A DNA stretch of 64,000 nucleotides, from assembly GCA_900466005.1 (NCBI GenBank), contig UEGQ01000008.1:310001-374000 (forward strand), read 5' to 3'. The notes beneath the pieces are model-generated. The model ran no database searches and was not told the DNA's origin. It saw only the letters and a program-made list of their open reading frames with translations. The position numbers were made by a program, and so were the translations under genes. The number at the start of each line of letters is the position of its first letter. Within the stretch, counting starts at the first letter, position 1. The stretch is from Hyphomicrobiales bacterium (GTDB lineage Bacteria > Pseudomonadota > Alphaproteobacteria > Rhizobiales > Rhizobiaceae). Positions 49,744-58,596 of the stretch are shown here, piece after piece.

Positions 49744-52182
49744 ATGACCGCCACGACCCTTGCCGCCGACCAGTTGCGCGCTGCCTGCGACCCGGCATCG
49801 CTGCCTTTCGAGACCACCGCAGCACTCGAACCGCTCGACGCCCTGATCGGGCAGGACCGGGCCGTCGAGGCGATCCGTCTCGCCGCGCAGATGGAGCACC
49901 ACCGCTTCAACCTCTACGTCCACGGGCCGGAAGGGAGCGGCAGGCACTCCACCGTGCTGAAGATCCTCGCCGAGGAAGCAGCCGGCCGGCCGGTGCCGGC
50001 CGACTGGGTCTATGTCCAGAATTTCGACGATCCCGACCGCCCGCTCGCCATCGAGCTGCCCCGCGGCGAAGGCCCACGGCTGCGGGCGGCGATGACGGCG
50101 CTGGTCGAGGACCTCGCCACCCAGATCCCGTCGCTCCTCGTCTCCGAAGAATACCAGAACCGTCGCATGGCGCTGGAACAGGAGTTCGGTGCCCGCCACG
50201 AGACCGCCTTCGAGGAATTACGCAAGGCCGCCGAGAGCCGCAACGTCGCGATCCTGCGCACGCCGATGGGCTTTTCGCTCGCCGCCATGCATGGCGGCGA
50301 AATCCAGAAGGCCGAAGTGCTGGCCCGCCTGCCCGAGGAAGAGCGCAAGAAGCTGCAGGAGGATGTCGCCGCCACGGAACAGGAACTCGAGGATTTCCTG
50401 ATGTCGCTGCCCGAGCTCGAGCGGGAGCAGCGCAGCGCCATCAGCCGTCTGAACGAGGACATGGCGAAGGTGGCGGTCGATGCCGCGCTCACGCTGGCGA
50501 TGCGCGGCTTCGAGACCATTCCGGCGCTCGCCCGGCATTTCAAGGCGCTGAGAGCCGATCTGATCGCCCATGCCGATCTCTTCCTGTCGCTGGAGCGCGG
50601 CAAGGCCAACGATCCGTTCCCGGCGGAGCTTGCGGCCCTTCGCGAGGACCCCCGCTTTCACCGCTACGCGGTCAACGTCATGGTCACCCAGGCCGAAGAC
50701 GTCACCGGCGCGCCGGTGGTGGTGGAAACGCTGCCGACGCTCGCCAATCTCACCGGGCAGATCGACTACATCCCGATGCAGGGCGCCCTCGTCACCGATT
50801 TCACGCAGATCAAGCCGGGGGCGCTGCATCGGGCGAACGGCGGCTTTCTGATGCTCGACGCCCGCCGCGTGCTCACCGAGCCCTTCGCCTGGGACGCCCT
50901 GAAGCGCTGCCTGGAAACGAAGGCGGTGCACGTCATCACCGCGGCGGAGCGGCTCGGCCTGATCGCCACGACGACGCTGGAGCCGGAGCCCATTCCGCTC
51001 AAGGTGCGTGTCGTCCTGGTCGGCGACCGCCTTCTCCACCTGATCCTCTCGGAATTCGACCCGGATTTCGGGCAGTATTTCCGCGTCGCGGCCGAGTTCG
51101 GCGAGGACATGAACCGCAGCGCCGATTCCGTCGGCCTGTTCGCGCGCCTCGTCGCCACCGTCGTGGCGCGCGAGCGGCTGCGCCCGGTCTCCCGCGACGG
51201 CGTGGCGAGCCTCGTCGACGCCGCAACCCGTGCCGCCGCGGACCAGCAGAAGCTGTCGCTTCGCATGGGCGAGATCTGGGACATCCTGCTTGAAGCCGAC
51301 CACAGGGCCGGAAAGGCCGGTTCCGACGCCGTCACCGCCGAGCATGTCAGGGCGGCGATCGAGGCTGCCGAGCGCCGCCGCAGCCTGACGCGGGACCGGC
51401 TGCGGGAGGCGACCGTGCGCGGCATCGTCCAGATCTCCACGCAGGGCAGCGTGATTGGCCAGGTGAACGGGCTCACCGTCAGCGAGCTCGGCGAGGAGCG
51501 CTTCGGTGCGCCGGTGCGCATCACCGCCCGTGTGCGCATGGGCACCGGCCGCGTCGTCGACATCGAGCGCGAGGCGCGGCTCGGCGGGCCGATCCATTCC
51601 AAGGCCGTCCTCATCCTTTCGAGCTTCCTTGCCACGCGCTACGTGCCGGATACGCCCTTGTCGCTCTGGGCGAGCCTCGTCTTCGAACAGAGCTATGGCG
51701 GGGTCGAGGGTGACAGCGCCTCGCTCGCCGAGCTTTGTGCGCTGCTGTCGGCGCTGGCCGACGTGCCGATCTCGCAATCCTTCGCGGTCACCGGCTCGGT
51801 GAACCAGATGGGCGAGGTGCAGGCGATCGGCGGCATCAACGAGAAGATCGAAGGCTTCTTCGACCTCTGCCGGGAGATCGGCCTCACCGGGCGGCAGGGG
51901 GTGATCATCCCGCAATCCAACGTCACCCACCTGATGCTGCGGGCCGACGTCGTCGAGGCGGTGGCGGCCGGGCGCTTCCATGTCCACGCCGTCGCCAATG
52001 TCGATGACGCCATCGAGCATCTGACCGGCCTGCCGGCCGGCAAGCGGATGCTGAACGGCGAATTCGAGGACGGCTCGGTCAACGCCAATATCGAGGTGCG
52101 GCTGCTCGACTTCGCCGATGCCCGTGCGTCGATGCTGCAGTTGCGCCTGCCGGAGCAGACGGAAAACCAGGACGAAGGGTGA
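49744..52182 (+). CDS. LonH/YcbZ-like ATP-dependent protease
   Basis: The 812-residue cytosolic protease is of the Lon-related AAA type (COG1067) distinct from housekeeping Lon. HGPEGSGRHSTVLK is the Walker A. A long coiled insert (about 130-270) and the AAA region with QIKPGALHRANGGFLMLDAR follow. The C-terminal S16 protease domain has the catalytic Ser658 in GDSASLAEL and Lys701 in GGINEKIEG. The N-terminal substrate-binding LAN domain of Lon is absent. Targets are unknown. Confidence 0.9.
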   Translation: MTATTLAADQLRAACDPASLPFETTAALEPLDALIGQDRAVEAIRLAAQMEHHRFNLYVHGPEGSGRHSTVLKILAEEAAGRPVPADWVYVQNFDDPDRPLAIELPRGEGPRLRAAMTALVEDLATQIPSLLVSEEYQNRRMALEQEFGARHETAFEELRKAAESRNVAILRTPMGFSLAAMHGGEIQKAEVLARLPEEERKKLQEDVAATEQELEDFLMSLPELEREQRSAISRLNEDMAKVAVDAALTLAMRGFETIPALARHFKALRADLIAHADLFLSLERGKANDPFPAELAALREDPRFHRYAVNVMVTQAEDVTGAPVVVETLPTLANLTGQIDYIPMQGALVTDFTQIKPGALHRANGGFLMLDARRVLTEPFAWDALKRCLETKAVHVITAAERLGLIATTTLEPEPIPLKVRVVLVGDRLLHLILSEFDPDFGQYFRVAAEFGEDMNRSADSVGLFARLVATVVARERLRPVSRDGVASLVDAATRAAADQQKLSLRMGEIWDILLEADHRAGKAGSDAVTAEHVRAAIEAAERRRSLTRDRLREATVRGIVQISTQGSVIGQVNGLTVSELGEERFGAPVRITARVRMGTGRVVDIEREARLGGPIHSKAVLILSSFLATRYVPDTPLSLWASLVFEQSYGGVEGDSASLAELCALLSALADVPISQSFAVTGSVNQMGEVQAIGGINEKIEGFFDLCREIGLTGRQGVIIPQSNVTHLMLRADVVEAVAAGRFHVHAVANVDDAIEHLTGLPAGKRMLNGEFEDGSVNANIEVRLLDFADARASMLQLRLPEQTENQDEG

Positions 52183-52326
52183 GCCGCTTTACGCCCCCGT
52201 CGCGGAGACGGTTTCGGCGACTTTCGGACGGCGCTTGAGGACGCTCCCGGCGATTGCTACGATCGATGATGCCGGAAACGTCGCAACGGCGTCACGTCGG
52301 CTTGTCCCACGGTGCAGAGGCCTGAC

Positions 52327-52686
52327 ATGTACTCGCTTGCCATCGACACGGACCGGGCCATCGAGGAGATCACCACATACATTCAGGAGGTCGTCCGGCG
52401 CGACCATTCCCGCGGCGTGATCCTCGGACTGAGCGGAGGACTGGATTCCTGCGTGCTCGCCGCGCTTGCGGTGCGCGCCCTCGGACCGCAGGCGGTCAGT
52501 GTGATCTATATCGGCGATCGCGACAGCGACCCACGCCTTGCCGACCGCGCAAGAGAGATGGCGCGGTTGCTCGGCCTGACCCTCGAGACCGCCGACATCA
52601 GCGGTGACATGGCGAAGCGCGGCGTCTATGCGCACAATCCTCGAACTGCGCCGGCTCTCCGCCTGGAAGAGAACCTCGCCGCATGA
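52327..52686 (+). pseudogene. Truncated NAD+ synthase (nadE-like) fragment
   Basis: Only 119 codons are present of a domain normally over 250 residues. ILGLSGGLDSCVLAALAV is the PP-loop that binds ATP, and AREMARLLGLTLETADISG follows. After DMAKRGVYA the residues no longer resemble the family. In the +1 frame TILELRRLSAW is reminiscent of the family's next helix, so a frameshift near 52630 is possible, but that frame also stops soon. It is likely non-functional as NAD synthase. It lies between lonH and DUF167. Confidence 0.6.
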
Positions 52687-52770
52687 GGCTCCGCCGGTCA
52701 GTGGAAGGTTCGGATCGCCGATCCGGCGCTGAAACCACGTGCCGCTGCCCGGTCCTCCCGCGGCCGCCCG

Positions 52771-53103
52771 CTATCGAAAGACGCCCGGCAATTTCGTCGG
52801 CGCCTTGATCCTGAGCTGCTTGTTGACGTTGAAGCGCCCGAAGACGACCGTGATCGCATGCGGCGCAACGCCGAATTCGCCGGCGAGGAACCGCACCATG
52901 TGGTCCGTCGCCCGCCCGAACCGCGGCGCTTCCGTCACCGAGACCTGCAATTGCCGCCCCTTCGGCTTGCCAATCGCATCGCGGCTGGCGGCCGGCTTGC
53001 CGAGAATGTTGACGACCAGCACGTCGTCCTCCCACCAGAAGAACGTATCCCGGCCTTCCACGCCCTCTTCGGCCGGTTGCTTCTTCGTCTTCTGCCGTTT
53101 CAT
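52771..53103 (-). CDS. DUF167/YggU family protein
   Basis: The 110-residue soluble protein shows the YggU core: DDVLVVNILGKPAASRDAIG, QLQVSVTEAPRFGRATDHMV and VVFGRFNVNKQLRIKA. A basic N-terminal tail (MKRQKTKKQ) is added. Function of the family is unknown; it often accompanies cell-division or translation genes. It lies downstream of glnE on the same strand with a 100-bp gap. GGAGACGGAAACC precedes the ATG at 53103. Confidence 0.83.
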   Translation of the reverse strand: MKRQKTKKQPAEEGVEGRDTFFWWEDDVLVVNILGKPAASRDAIGKPKGRQLQVSVTEAPRFGRATDHMVRFLAGEFGVAPHAITVVFGRFNVNKQLRIKAPTKLPGVFR

Positions 53104-53203
53104 GCCGGTTTCCGTCTCCCCGGCACCCCTGCACCGTTCCGCCTGCATAGGCCAGCGCGAGCCGGTTGCGCAAGGAGGGGGAGCCGCCGAACGGCGAGTA
53201 CCC

Positions 53204-56161
53204 TCACCCCTTCACAACCGTCTGGAACACCTTCCTCACGGCCTTCGACAGCCGCTTGATCTCCGCCTCCAGCGTCTTGATGTCGGGGCAGTCGCCGGCG
53301 CGGCAGACGAGGTCGATCAGTCCCGCCGGCACGGCGTCGGGCTTGAACGGCCCGTCGATGCAAAGCCGCGTCACCTGCGAGATCTCGCCGTAGAGCCGGA
53401 TCGCCTCGACGCAAAGGTCAAGATCGTTGACATCCATCAGCGCGGCGCCCGCCGTCTTCAGCGCCTCCTCGGTCGTGAGCCCGTTCACCTTCACCGCGAT
53501 GCCGCGGGCGGGTGCGACGAGCGTCAGGTATTGTGCGACAAACTCGATGTCGATCAGCCCGCCGGGAATGAGCTTCAGGTCCCAGATGTCGCGCGGCGGC
53601 TTCTCCTCGTCGATCATCTTGCGCATCTCGGCGACGTCGCGGGCGGTCTTCGCCTCCTCGCGCGGCCGCTCCAGTACCTCGGCGATGATCCGTTCGGCGT
53701 CGGCGATCAGTTCGGTGTCGCCGCAGATCAGCCGTGCGCGGGTAAGCGCCATGTGCTCCCAGGTCCAGGCCTCCTCCTTCTGGTACTTCTCGAAGGAGCG
53801 CAGTCTGGTCGCCACCGGCCCCTTGTTGCCGGAGGGGCGAAGGCGCATGTCGACCTCGTAGAGCACGCCTTCCGCCGTCGGCGCGGACAGCGCCGCGATC
53901 AGCCGCTGGGTGAGCCGGGTGAAATAGCGCACCGGATCGAGCCGCTTCGGCCCGTCGGATTCGCCCGCCGCGTCGTCGTAGTCGTAGAGCAGGATGAGAT
54001 CGATGTCGGAGCCCGCCGTCAGCTCGAAGCTGCCGAGCTTGCCCATGCCGGCAATCGCCACCCTGCCGCCGGGGAAGCGGCCGTGATGGGCCTCGATCTC
54101 GCGCAGCACGGCGGCGAGTGCGGCCTCGAGGATGAGGGCCGCGAGATCGGTAAAGGCGCGCCCCGCCTGCATGCCGCCGATCGTACCGGTCAGAAGCCGG
54201 ATGCCGATCAGGAAGCGGTGCTCGGCGGCGAAGATGCGCAGCCGGTCGAGCAGGTCCTCGTAGTGGCGGGCGCCGGCGAGAAAGCTCTCGAGACGGCCGG
54301 AGAGATAGTCGCGGGTCGGCAGCTGCACCATCAGCGACGGGTCGAGCATGCCGTCGAAGACGTGCGGCCTGGACGCGATGATATCGGCGAGCCGCGGCGC
54401 CGAGGACATGATGTTGACGATGAGTTCCAGGAGCGCCGGGTTCTTGCCGAGCAGCGAGAAGAGCTGGATGCCGGCTGGAAGCCCGGACAGGAAGTTGTCG
54501 AAGCGCAGGAGCGCCTCGTCGGCGCGGCGGCTTTCGCCGAAGGTCTTCAAGAGTTCCGGCATCAGCTCGGTCAGCCGCTCGCGCGCCTCGGCGGACTGTG
54601 TCGCACGGTAGCGGCCGTAATGCCAGGTGCGGATGACGCGCGAGATGTCCTCCGGCCGCTCGAAACCGAGCGCCCTCAGCGTCTTCAGCGTATCCGGATC
54701 GTCGCGCTGGCCGGTGAAGACGAGGTTGCCGTGTGCGCCGGACAACTCCCCTTCATGCTCGAAGAGCTTGGCATAGCGCCGTTCCACCGTCTTCAGCACG
54801 CTTTCGAGCCGCGAAGAGAAACTCGCAGTATCGGGAAAACCGGCCATCAGCGCGATGCGCCTCAGCTCCGCCTCGGTCTGCGGCAGCACGTGCGTCTGCT
54901 CGTCATAGACCATCTGGATCCGGTGCTCGATGTCGCGCAGGAACCAGTAGCATTCGGTGAGCTCTGCCCGCGTCGTCTCGTCGATCCAGCTGGCGTCGGT
55001 CAGCGCCTGCAACGCCTCCTCGGTCGCCCTCACGCGCAGCTGCGGCATGCGGCCGCCGGCGATCAGCTGCTGGGTCTGGGCGAAGAACTCGATCTCGCGG
55101 ATGCCGCCGCGGCCGAGCTTGACGTTGTGGCCCTTGACCGCGATCGCGCCGAAGCCCTTGTGGGCGTGGATCTGCCGCTTGATCGAATGGATGTCGGCGA
55201 TCGCCGCGTAGTCGAGATACTTCCGGTAGACGAAGGGCACCAGCTCGCGCAGGAAACCCTCCCCCGCCTCGAGGTCGCCGCCGACCGGCCGCGCCTTGAT
55301 GAAGGCGGCGCGCTCCCAGTTCTGCCCGCGCCCCTCGTAATAGAGGATCGCCGCCTCGACCGGCACGGCAAGCGGCGTCGAGCCGGGGTCTGGCCGCAGC
55401 CTGAGGTCGGTGCGGAAGACATAGCCGTCGGCGGTGCGCTCCTGCATGATCCGCACCAGCCGGCGCATCATCCGCCCGAAGGTCTCGGTCGCATCCTCGG
55501 GCGAGACGAGGATGCCGGCGAACGGCTCGAAGAAGACGACGAGATCGATGTCGGAGGAATAGTTGAGTTCGCGGGCGCCGAGCTTGCCCATGCCGAGCAC
55601 GATGAGGCCGCTGCCGGCCGACGGCGCCGACCGGTCGGCGAGCTTCAGCTTGCCGGCATCTTCGCCCGCGAGCAGCAGGTGGTCGACGGCAGCCGCAACT
55701 GCCGCCTCCGCCATGGCGGTCAGCCAGCCCGTCGTCCGCCTCCCGTCGAAGAGGCGCGAAAGGTCGGCGAGCGCCACCAGGAAGGAGAGCCTGCGCTTGG
55801 CGATCCGGAGCCGCGACATCACCTCGGCCTCGGTCGGCACCGCTCCGTCGCCATTGCCTTTCCAGGCGTCGCGGGCGCTCGCCACCAGCCCTTCGAGCAG
55901 CGGCTCCAGCGGTTCCGAGACGGCGCTTGCGAGCAGCGACGGGCTGAGCGAAGCGGTCTCGCGCAGATAGGGCGAGAGGCTGATCGCCGCCGTCACGAAG
56001 GATTTGAGCGGCGTTTCCTCCGCCATCAGCGCGGCGATCGCCGGCTCCTGCCGGCCGATCTCCTTCAGCGCGGCAACGGCCGCCTTGAGTTCGGTCTGGT
56101 TGAGCGGGCGGATGACGTCCGGCGCGACCGCGCGGAGCCAGGTGTGCGTCTGATCAGCCAT
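53204..56161 (-). CDS. glnE: Bifunctional glutamine synthetase adenylyltransferase/deadenylase
   Basis: The 985-residue cytosolic enzyme attaches AMP to glutamine synthetase and removes it, under control of GlnB and glutamine. Two nucleotidyltransferase-fold halves are visible. The N-terminal half holds VLGMGKLGARELNYSSDIDL and the C-terminal half IAGMGKLGSFELTAGSDIDL, each with the GS-x-D-x-D metal site. Helical regulatory regions separate them. Length and order are those of GlnE. Confidence 0.97.
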   Translation of the reverse strand: MADQTHTWLRAVAPDVIRPLNQTELKAAVAALKEIGRQEPAIAALMAEETPLKSFVTAAISLSPYLRETASLSPSLLASAVSEPLEPLLEGLVASARDAWKGNGDGAVPTEAEVMSRLRIAKRRLSFLVALADLSRLFDGRRTTGWLTAMAEAAVAAAVDHLLLAGEDAGKLKLADRSAPSAGSGLIVLGMGKLGARELNYSSDIDLVVFFEPFAGILVSPEDATETFGRMMRRLVRIMQERTADGYVFRTDLRLRPDPGSTPLAVPVEAAILYYEGRGQNWERAAFIKARPVGGDLEAGEGFLRELVPFVYRKYLDYAAIADIHSIKRQIHAHKGFGAIAVKGHNVKLGRGGIREIEFFAQTQQLIAGGRMPQLRVRATEEALQALTDASWIDETTRAELTECYWFLRDIEHRIQMVYDEQTHVLPQTEAELRRIALMAGFPDTASFSSRLESVLKTVERRYAKLFEHEGELSGAHGNLVFTGQRDDPDTLKTLRALGFERPEDISRVIRTWHYGRYRATQSAEARERLTELMPELLKTFGESRRADEALLRFDNFLSGLPAGIQLFSLLGKNPALLELIVNIMSSAPRLADIIASRPHVFDGMLDPSLMVQLPTRDYLSGRLESFLAGARHYEDLLDRLRIFAAEHRFLIGIRLLTGTIGGMQAGRAFTDLAALILEAALAAVLREIEAHHGRFPGGRVAIAGMGKLGSFELTAGSDIDLILLYDYDDAAGESDGPKRLDPVRYFTRLTQRLIAALSAPTAEGVLYEVDMRLRPSGNKGPVATRLRSFEKYQKEEAWTWEHMALTRARLICGDTELIADAERIIAEVLERPREEAKTARDVAEMRKMIDEEKPPRDIWDLKLIPGGLIDIEFVAQYLTLVAPARGIAVKVNGLTTEEALKTAGAALMDVNDLDLCVEAIRLYGEISQVTRLCIDGPFKPDAVPAGLIDLVCRAGDCPDIKTLEAEIKRLSKAVRKVFQTVVKG

Positions 56162-56258
56162 GGGGCCTCCTCCCTCGACCGCGGCGGTATCCGCGATTCT
56201 CGCCTTTGCCGGCGCAGATTAGAGGAGCGGAGGAGCAAAGGGAATCACATCCCTTGGT

Positions 56259-57665
56259 TCAGGCCTTTTGTCCGGGAAAGACCATCGTCGCCGTCAGGCC
56301 CGGCTGTTCCCTGCCCGGCTCGGTGTCGGAAAGTTCGAGCCGCCCACCATGCAGGGCCATGATCGCCTCGACCAGGGACAGGCCCAGCCCGGTGCCGGGC
56401 TTCGAACGGCTTTCGTCGAGCCGCATGAAGCGCTTGACGACATCGCCGCGTTTTTCGGCGGGAACACCCGGCCCGTGGTCGGAGACCGAGAGGCGCAGTT
56501 CGCCGCCGGTTTTCGCCACCGTGAGCGTGATCGTGCCGTCGCCGTCGCTTTCGGTTCCGTACTTGATGGCGTTGTCGACGAGATTCGAAATCGCCTGGCC
56601 GATCAGTTCGCGGTTGCCGCGCACCGAAAGCCCCGGCGCGATGTCGGTCGCAAGCTTCTGCCCCGCCTCCTCGGCCACCGGCTCGTAGAGTTCGGCGGCG
56701 TCGGCGGCGATCGCCGACAGGTCGACATCGGAAAGCTCGGCGGCGATCGAACCGGCCTCGACGCGGCTGATCATCAGGAGCGCGTTGAAGGTGCGGATCA
56801 ACTGGTCGGATTCGGCGATAATGCCCTCGAGCGCGACCCGCCTTGCGCCGTCGTCGTCCTCGGCCAGCGCATCCGCCGCCTTGTTGCGCAGCCGCGTCAG
56901 CGGCGTCTTCAGGTCGTGGGCGATGTTGTCGGAAACCTGCCGCAGCCCCTCGCTCAGCCGCTCGATCCGCCCCAGCATTTCGTTGAGCGACGAGGACAGC
57001 CGGTCGAACTCGTCGCCCGAGCCGACGACTGGCAGGCGCTGGGACAGATCGCCCGCCATGATCTTGGTGCTCGCCGCCGACATCCGGTCGATCCGCTTCA
57101 GCGCGTTGCGACCGATCGCAAACCAGATGATAAGCGCCCCGAAACCCATGATCGCCAGTGCCACCATCAGCGCCTTGCGGACGAGCAGGCGGAATTTCGC
57201 CGGCTCGCCGAGGTCGCGGCCGATCAACACGCGCAGCCCGTTGTCGAGAATGAAGACATGGGCGGTGGCGATGTGCTTCTTGGCGTCGCCGGTCTCGGAA
57301 TAGCGCTCGTAGAGGAAGGGGAAGTCGGTCCAGCCCTCCTTGTCGAAGATGCCCGGCTGCAGCGAGCCGACATTGCCGGCGAGGATTTCGCCGTTCGGCC
57401 CCGCGATCACATAGAGGTTGGCGCCCGGCTGGCGGGCCCGCCGCTCCATGATCTTCAGCATCTGGTTCATGCCGCCGCTGCTGTAGGCGCGCTCGATGTC
57501 GGTCACTTCCTGCTGCAGGCTGTCGCGGGTCTGCTGGTTGAGCAGCCGCTCGGAAAGCGCCGTCACGTAGAAGACGAGGAAGGCCGCGCAGAGCGCGAAG
57601 AGCACGATATAGAGCGCGGAGAGCCGGACCGCCGTCGACTTGAAGAGCACACCGATGCGGGACAT
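56259..57665 (-). CDS. HAMP sensor histidine kinase
   Basis: The 468-residue inner-membrane kinase partners with the regulator encoded just upstream. Membrane segments are at about 12-32 and 168-190, framing a periplasmic sensor. HAMP (about 190-245) leads to the His-box DNIAHDLKTPLTRL, and the ATP-binding regions include QAISNLVDNAIKYG, SDHGPGVP and GTGLGLSLVEAI. The family type is EnvZ/CpxA-like. Placement next to degP suggests envelope-stress sensing, an inference only. Confidence 0.9.
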   Translation of the reverse strand: MSRIGVLFKSTAVRLSALYIVLFALCAAFLVFYVTALSERLLNQQTRDSLQQEVTDIERAYSSGGMNQMLKIMERRARQPGANLYVIAGPNGEILAGNVGSLQPGIFDKEGWTDFPFLYERYSETGDAKKHIATAHVFILDNGLRVLIGRDLGEPAKFRLLVRKALMVALAIMGFGALIIWFAIGRNALKRIDRMSAASTKIMAGDLSQRLPVVGSGDEFDRLSSSLNEMLGRIERLSEGLRQVSDNIAHDLKTPLTRLRNKAADALAEDDDGARRVALEGIIAESDQLIRTFNALLMISRVEAGSIAAELSDVDLSAIAADAAELYEPVAEEAGQKLATDIAPGLSVRGNRELIGQAISNLVDNAIKYGTESDGDGTITLTVAKTGGELRLSVSDHGPGVPAEKRGDVVKRFMRLDESRSKPGTGLGLSLVEAIMALHGGRLELSDTEPGREQPGLTATMVFPGQKA

Positions 57666-57673
57666 GGACGGCG

Positions 57674-58351
57674 TTACCCTTCGTCCTTGATCATGTAGCC
57701 GGCGCCGCGCACCGTCTTCAGCAGCGGCTTGTCGAAGTCCTTCTCGATCTTCGAGCGCAGCCGCGACACATGCACGTCGATGACGTTGGTCTGCGGGTCG
57801 AAGTGATAGTCCCAGACGTTTTCGAGCAGCATGGTGCGCGTCACCACCTGCCCGGCATTCTTCATCAGGTATTCGAGCAGGCGGAATTCCCGCGGCTGCA
57901 GCAGGAGTTCCCTGCCACCCCGGCGGACCTCGTGGGAGAGCCGGTCGAGTTCGAGGTCGCCGACGCGGTAGACCATGTCCTGCTCCGGCTTGCCCTTGCG
58001 GCGGCCGAGCACCTCGACGCGGGCGAGAAGCTCGCTGAAGGCGTAGGGTTTCGGAAGGTAGTCGTCGCCGCCGGCGCGAAGCCCCGTCACGCGGTCGTCC
58101 ACCTGCCCGAGCGCGGAGAGGATCAGCACCGGCGTGTCGACGCCGCGCTTCCTCAGCTCGCTGATCACCGACAATCCGTCGCGGCGCGGCAGCATCCGGT
58201 CGACGATGAGCACGTCGTAGCCGTTCTCGCTCGCCATGAAGAGGCCGCTCTCGCCGTCGCTCGCATGGTCCGCGACGATACCCGCCTCGCGAAAGCCCTT
58301 GACCATGTAGGCCGCGGCCTCGAGGTCGTCTTCGATCACCAGTATTTTCAT
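57674..58351 (-). CDS. OmpR/PhoB-family response regulator
   Basis: The 225-residue regulator has a receiver domain with phospho-acceptor Asp in VLIVDRMLPRRDG, acidic pocket VIEDDLEA, and the Lys in YLPKPY. A C-terminal winged helix (about 125-222) has the recognition region RTMLLENVWDYHFDPQTNVI. It precedes its kinase by 8 bp. MKILVIEDD at 58351 is the canonical start; a longer frame is unlikely. Confidence 0.92.
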   Translation of the reverse strand: MKILVIEDDLEAAAYMVKGFREAGIVADHASDGESGLFMASENGYDVLIVDRMLPRRDGLSVISELRKRGVDTPVLILSALGQVDDRVTGLRAGGDDYLPKPYAFSELLARVEVLGRRKGKPEQDMVYRVGDLELDRLSHEVRRGGRELLLQPREFRLLEYLMKNAGQVVTRTMLLENVWDYHFDPQTNVIDVHVSRLRSKIEKDFDKPLLKTVRGAGYMIKDEG

Positions 58352-58452
58352 GCGCGGGACATTAGCGCCAACGACCGCCTTTGCGCCATCGGAATCAGCG
58401 GGATATGGGACATCCGTCTTCATCAGAGTTTCCCCTTTCTTGCCCCGATCAT

Positions 58453-58575
58453 TGGCCCCTCATCCGCCTGCCGGCACCTTCTCCCCGTTCCGACGGGGAG
58501 AAGGGACGGGATCGGCACCGTCACGGCCGTTCCCTCTCCCCGCGAGCGGGGAGAGGGCCAGGGTGAGGGGCAAAT
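58453..58575. repeat. REP-like palindromic element
   Basis: GCCCCTCATCCGCCTGCCGG and CTTCTCCCCGTTCCGACGGGG lie on the left, and CCCTCTCCCCGCGAGCGGGG and AGGGCCAGGGTGAGGGGC on the right. It is the same element type as that inside the restriction gene, here between the response regulator and degP. Confidence 0.8.
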
Positions 58576-58596
58576 CACGGATGGACGCTTGCCGGA

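Noticed and set aside
52739..56362. A 1207-codon open frame on the plus strand across glnE
   Set aside because: It is the antisense frame of the well-supported glnE. Its predicted product is low-complexity His/Arg/Glu/Asp-rich, as expected for shadows in high-GC DNA.
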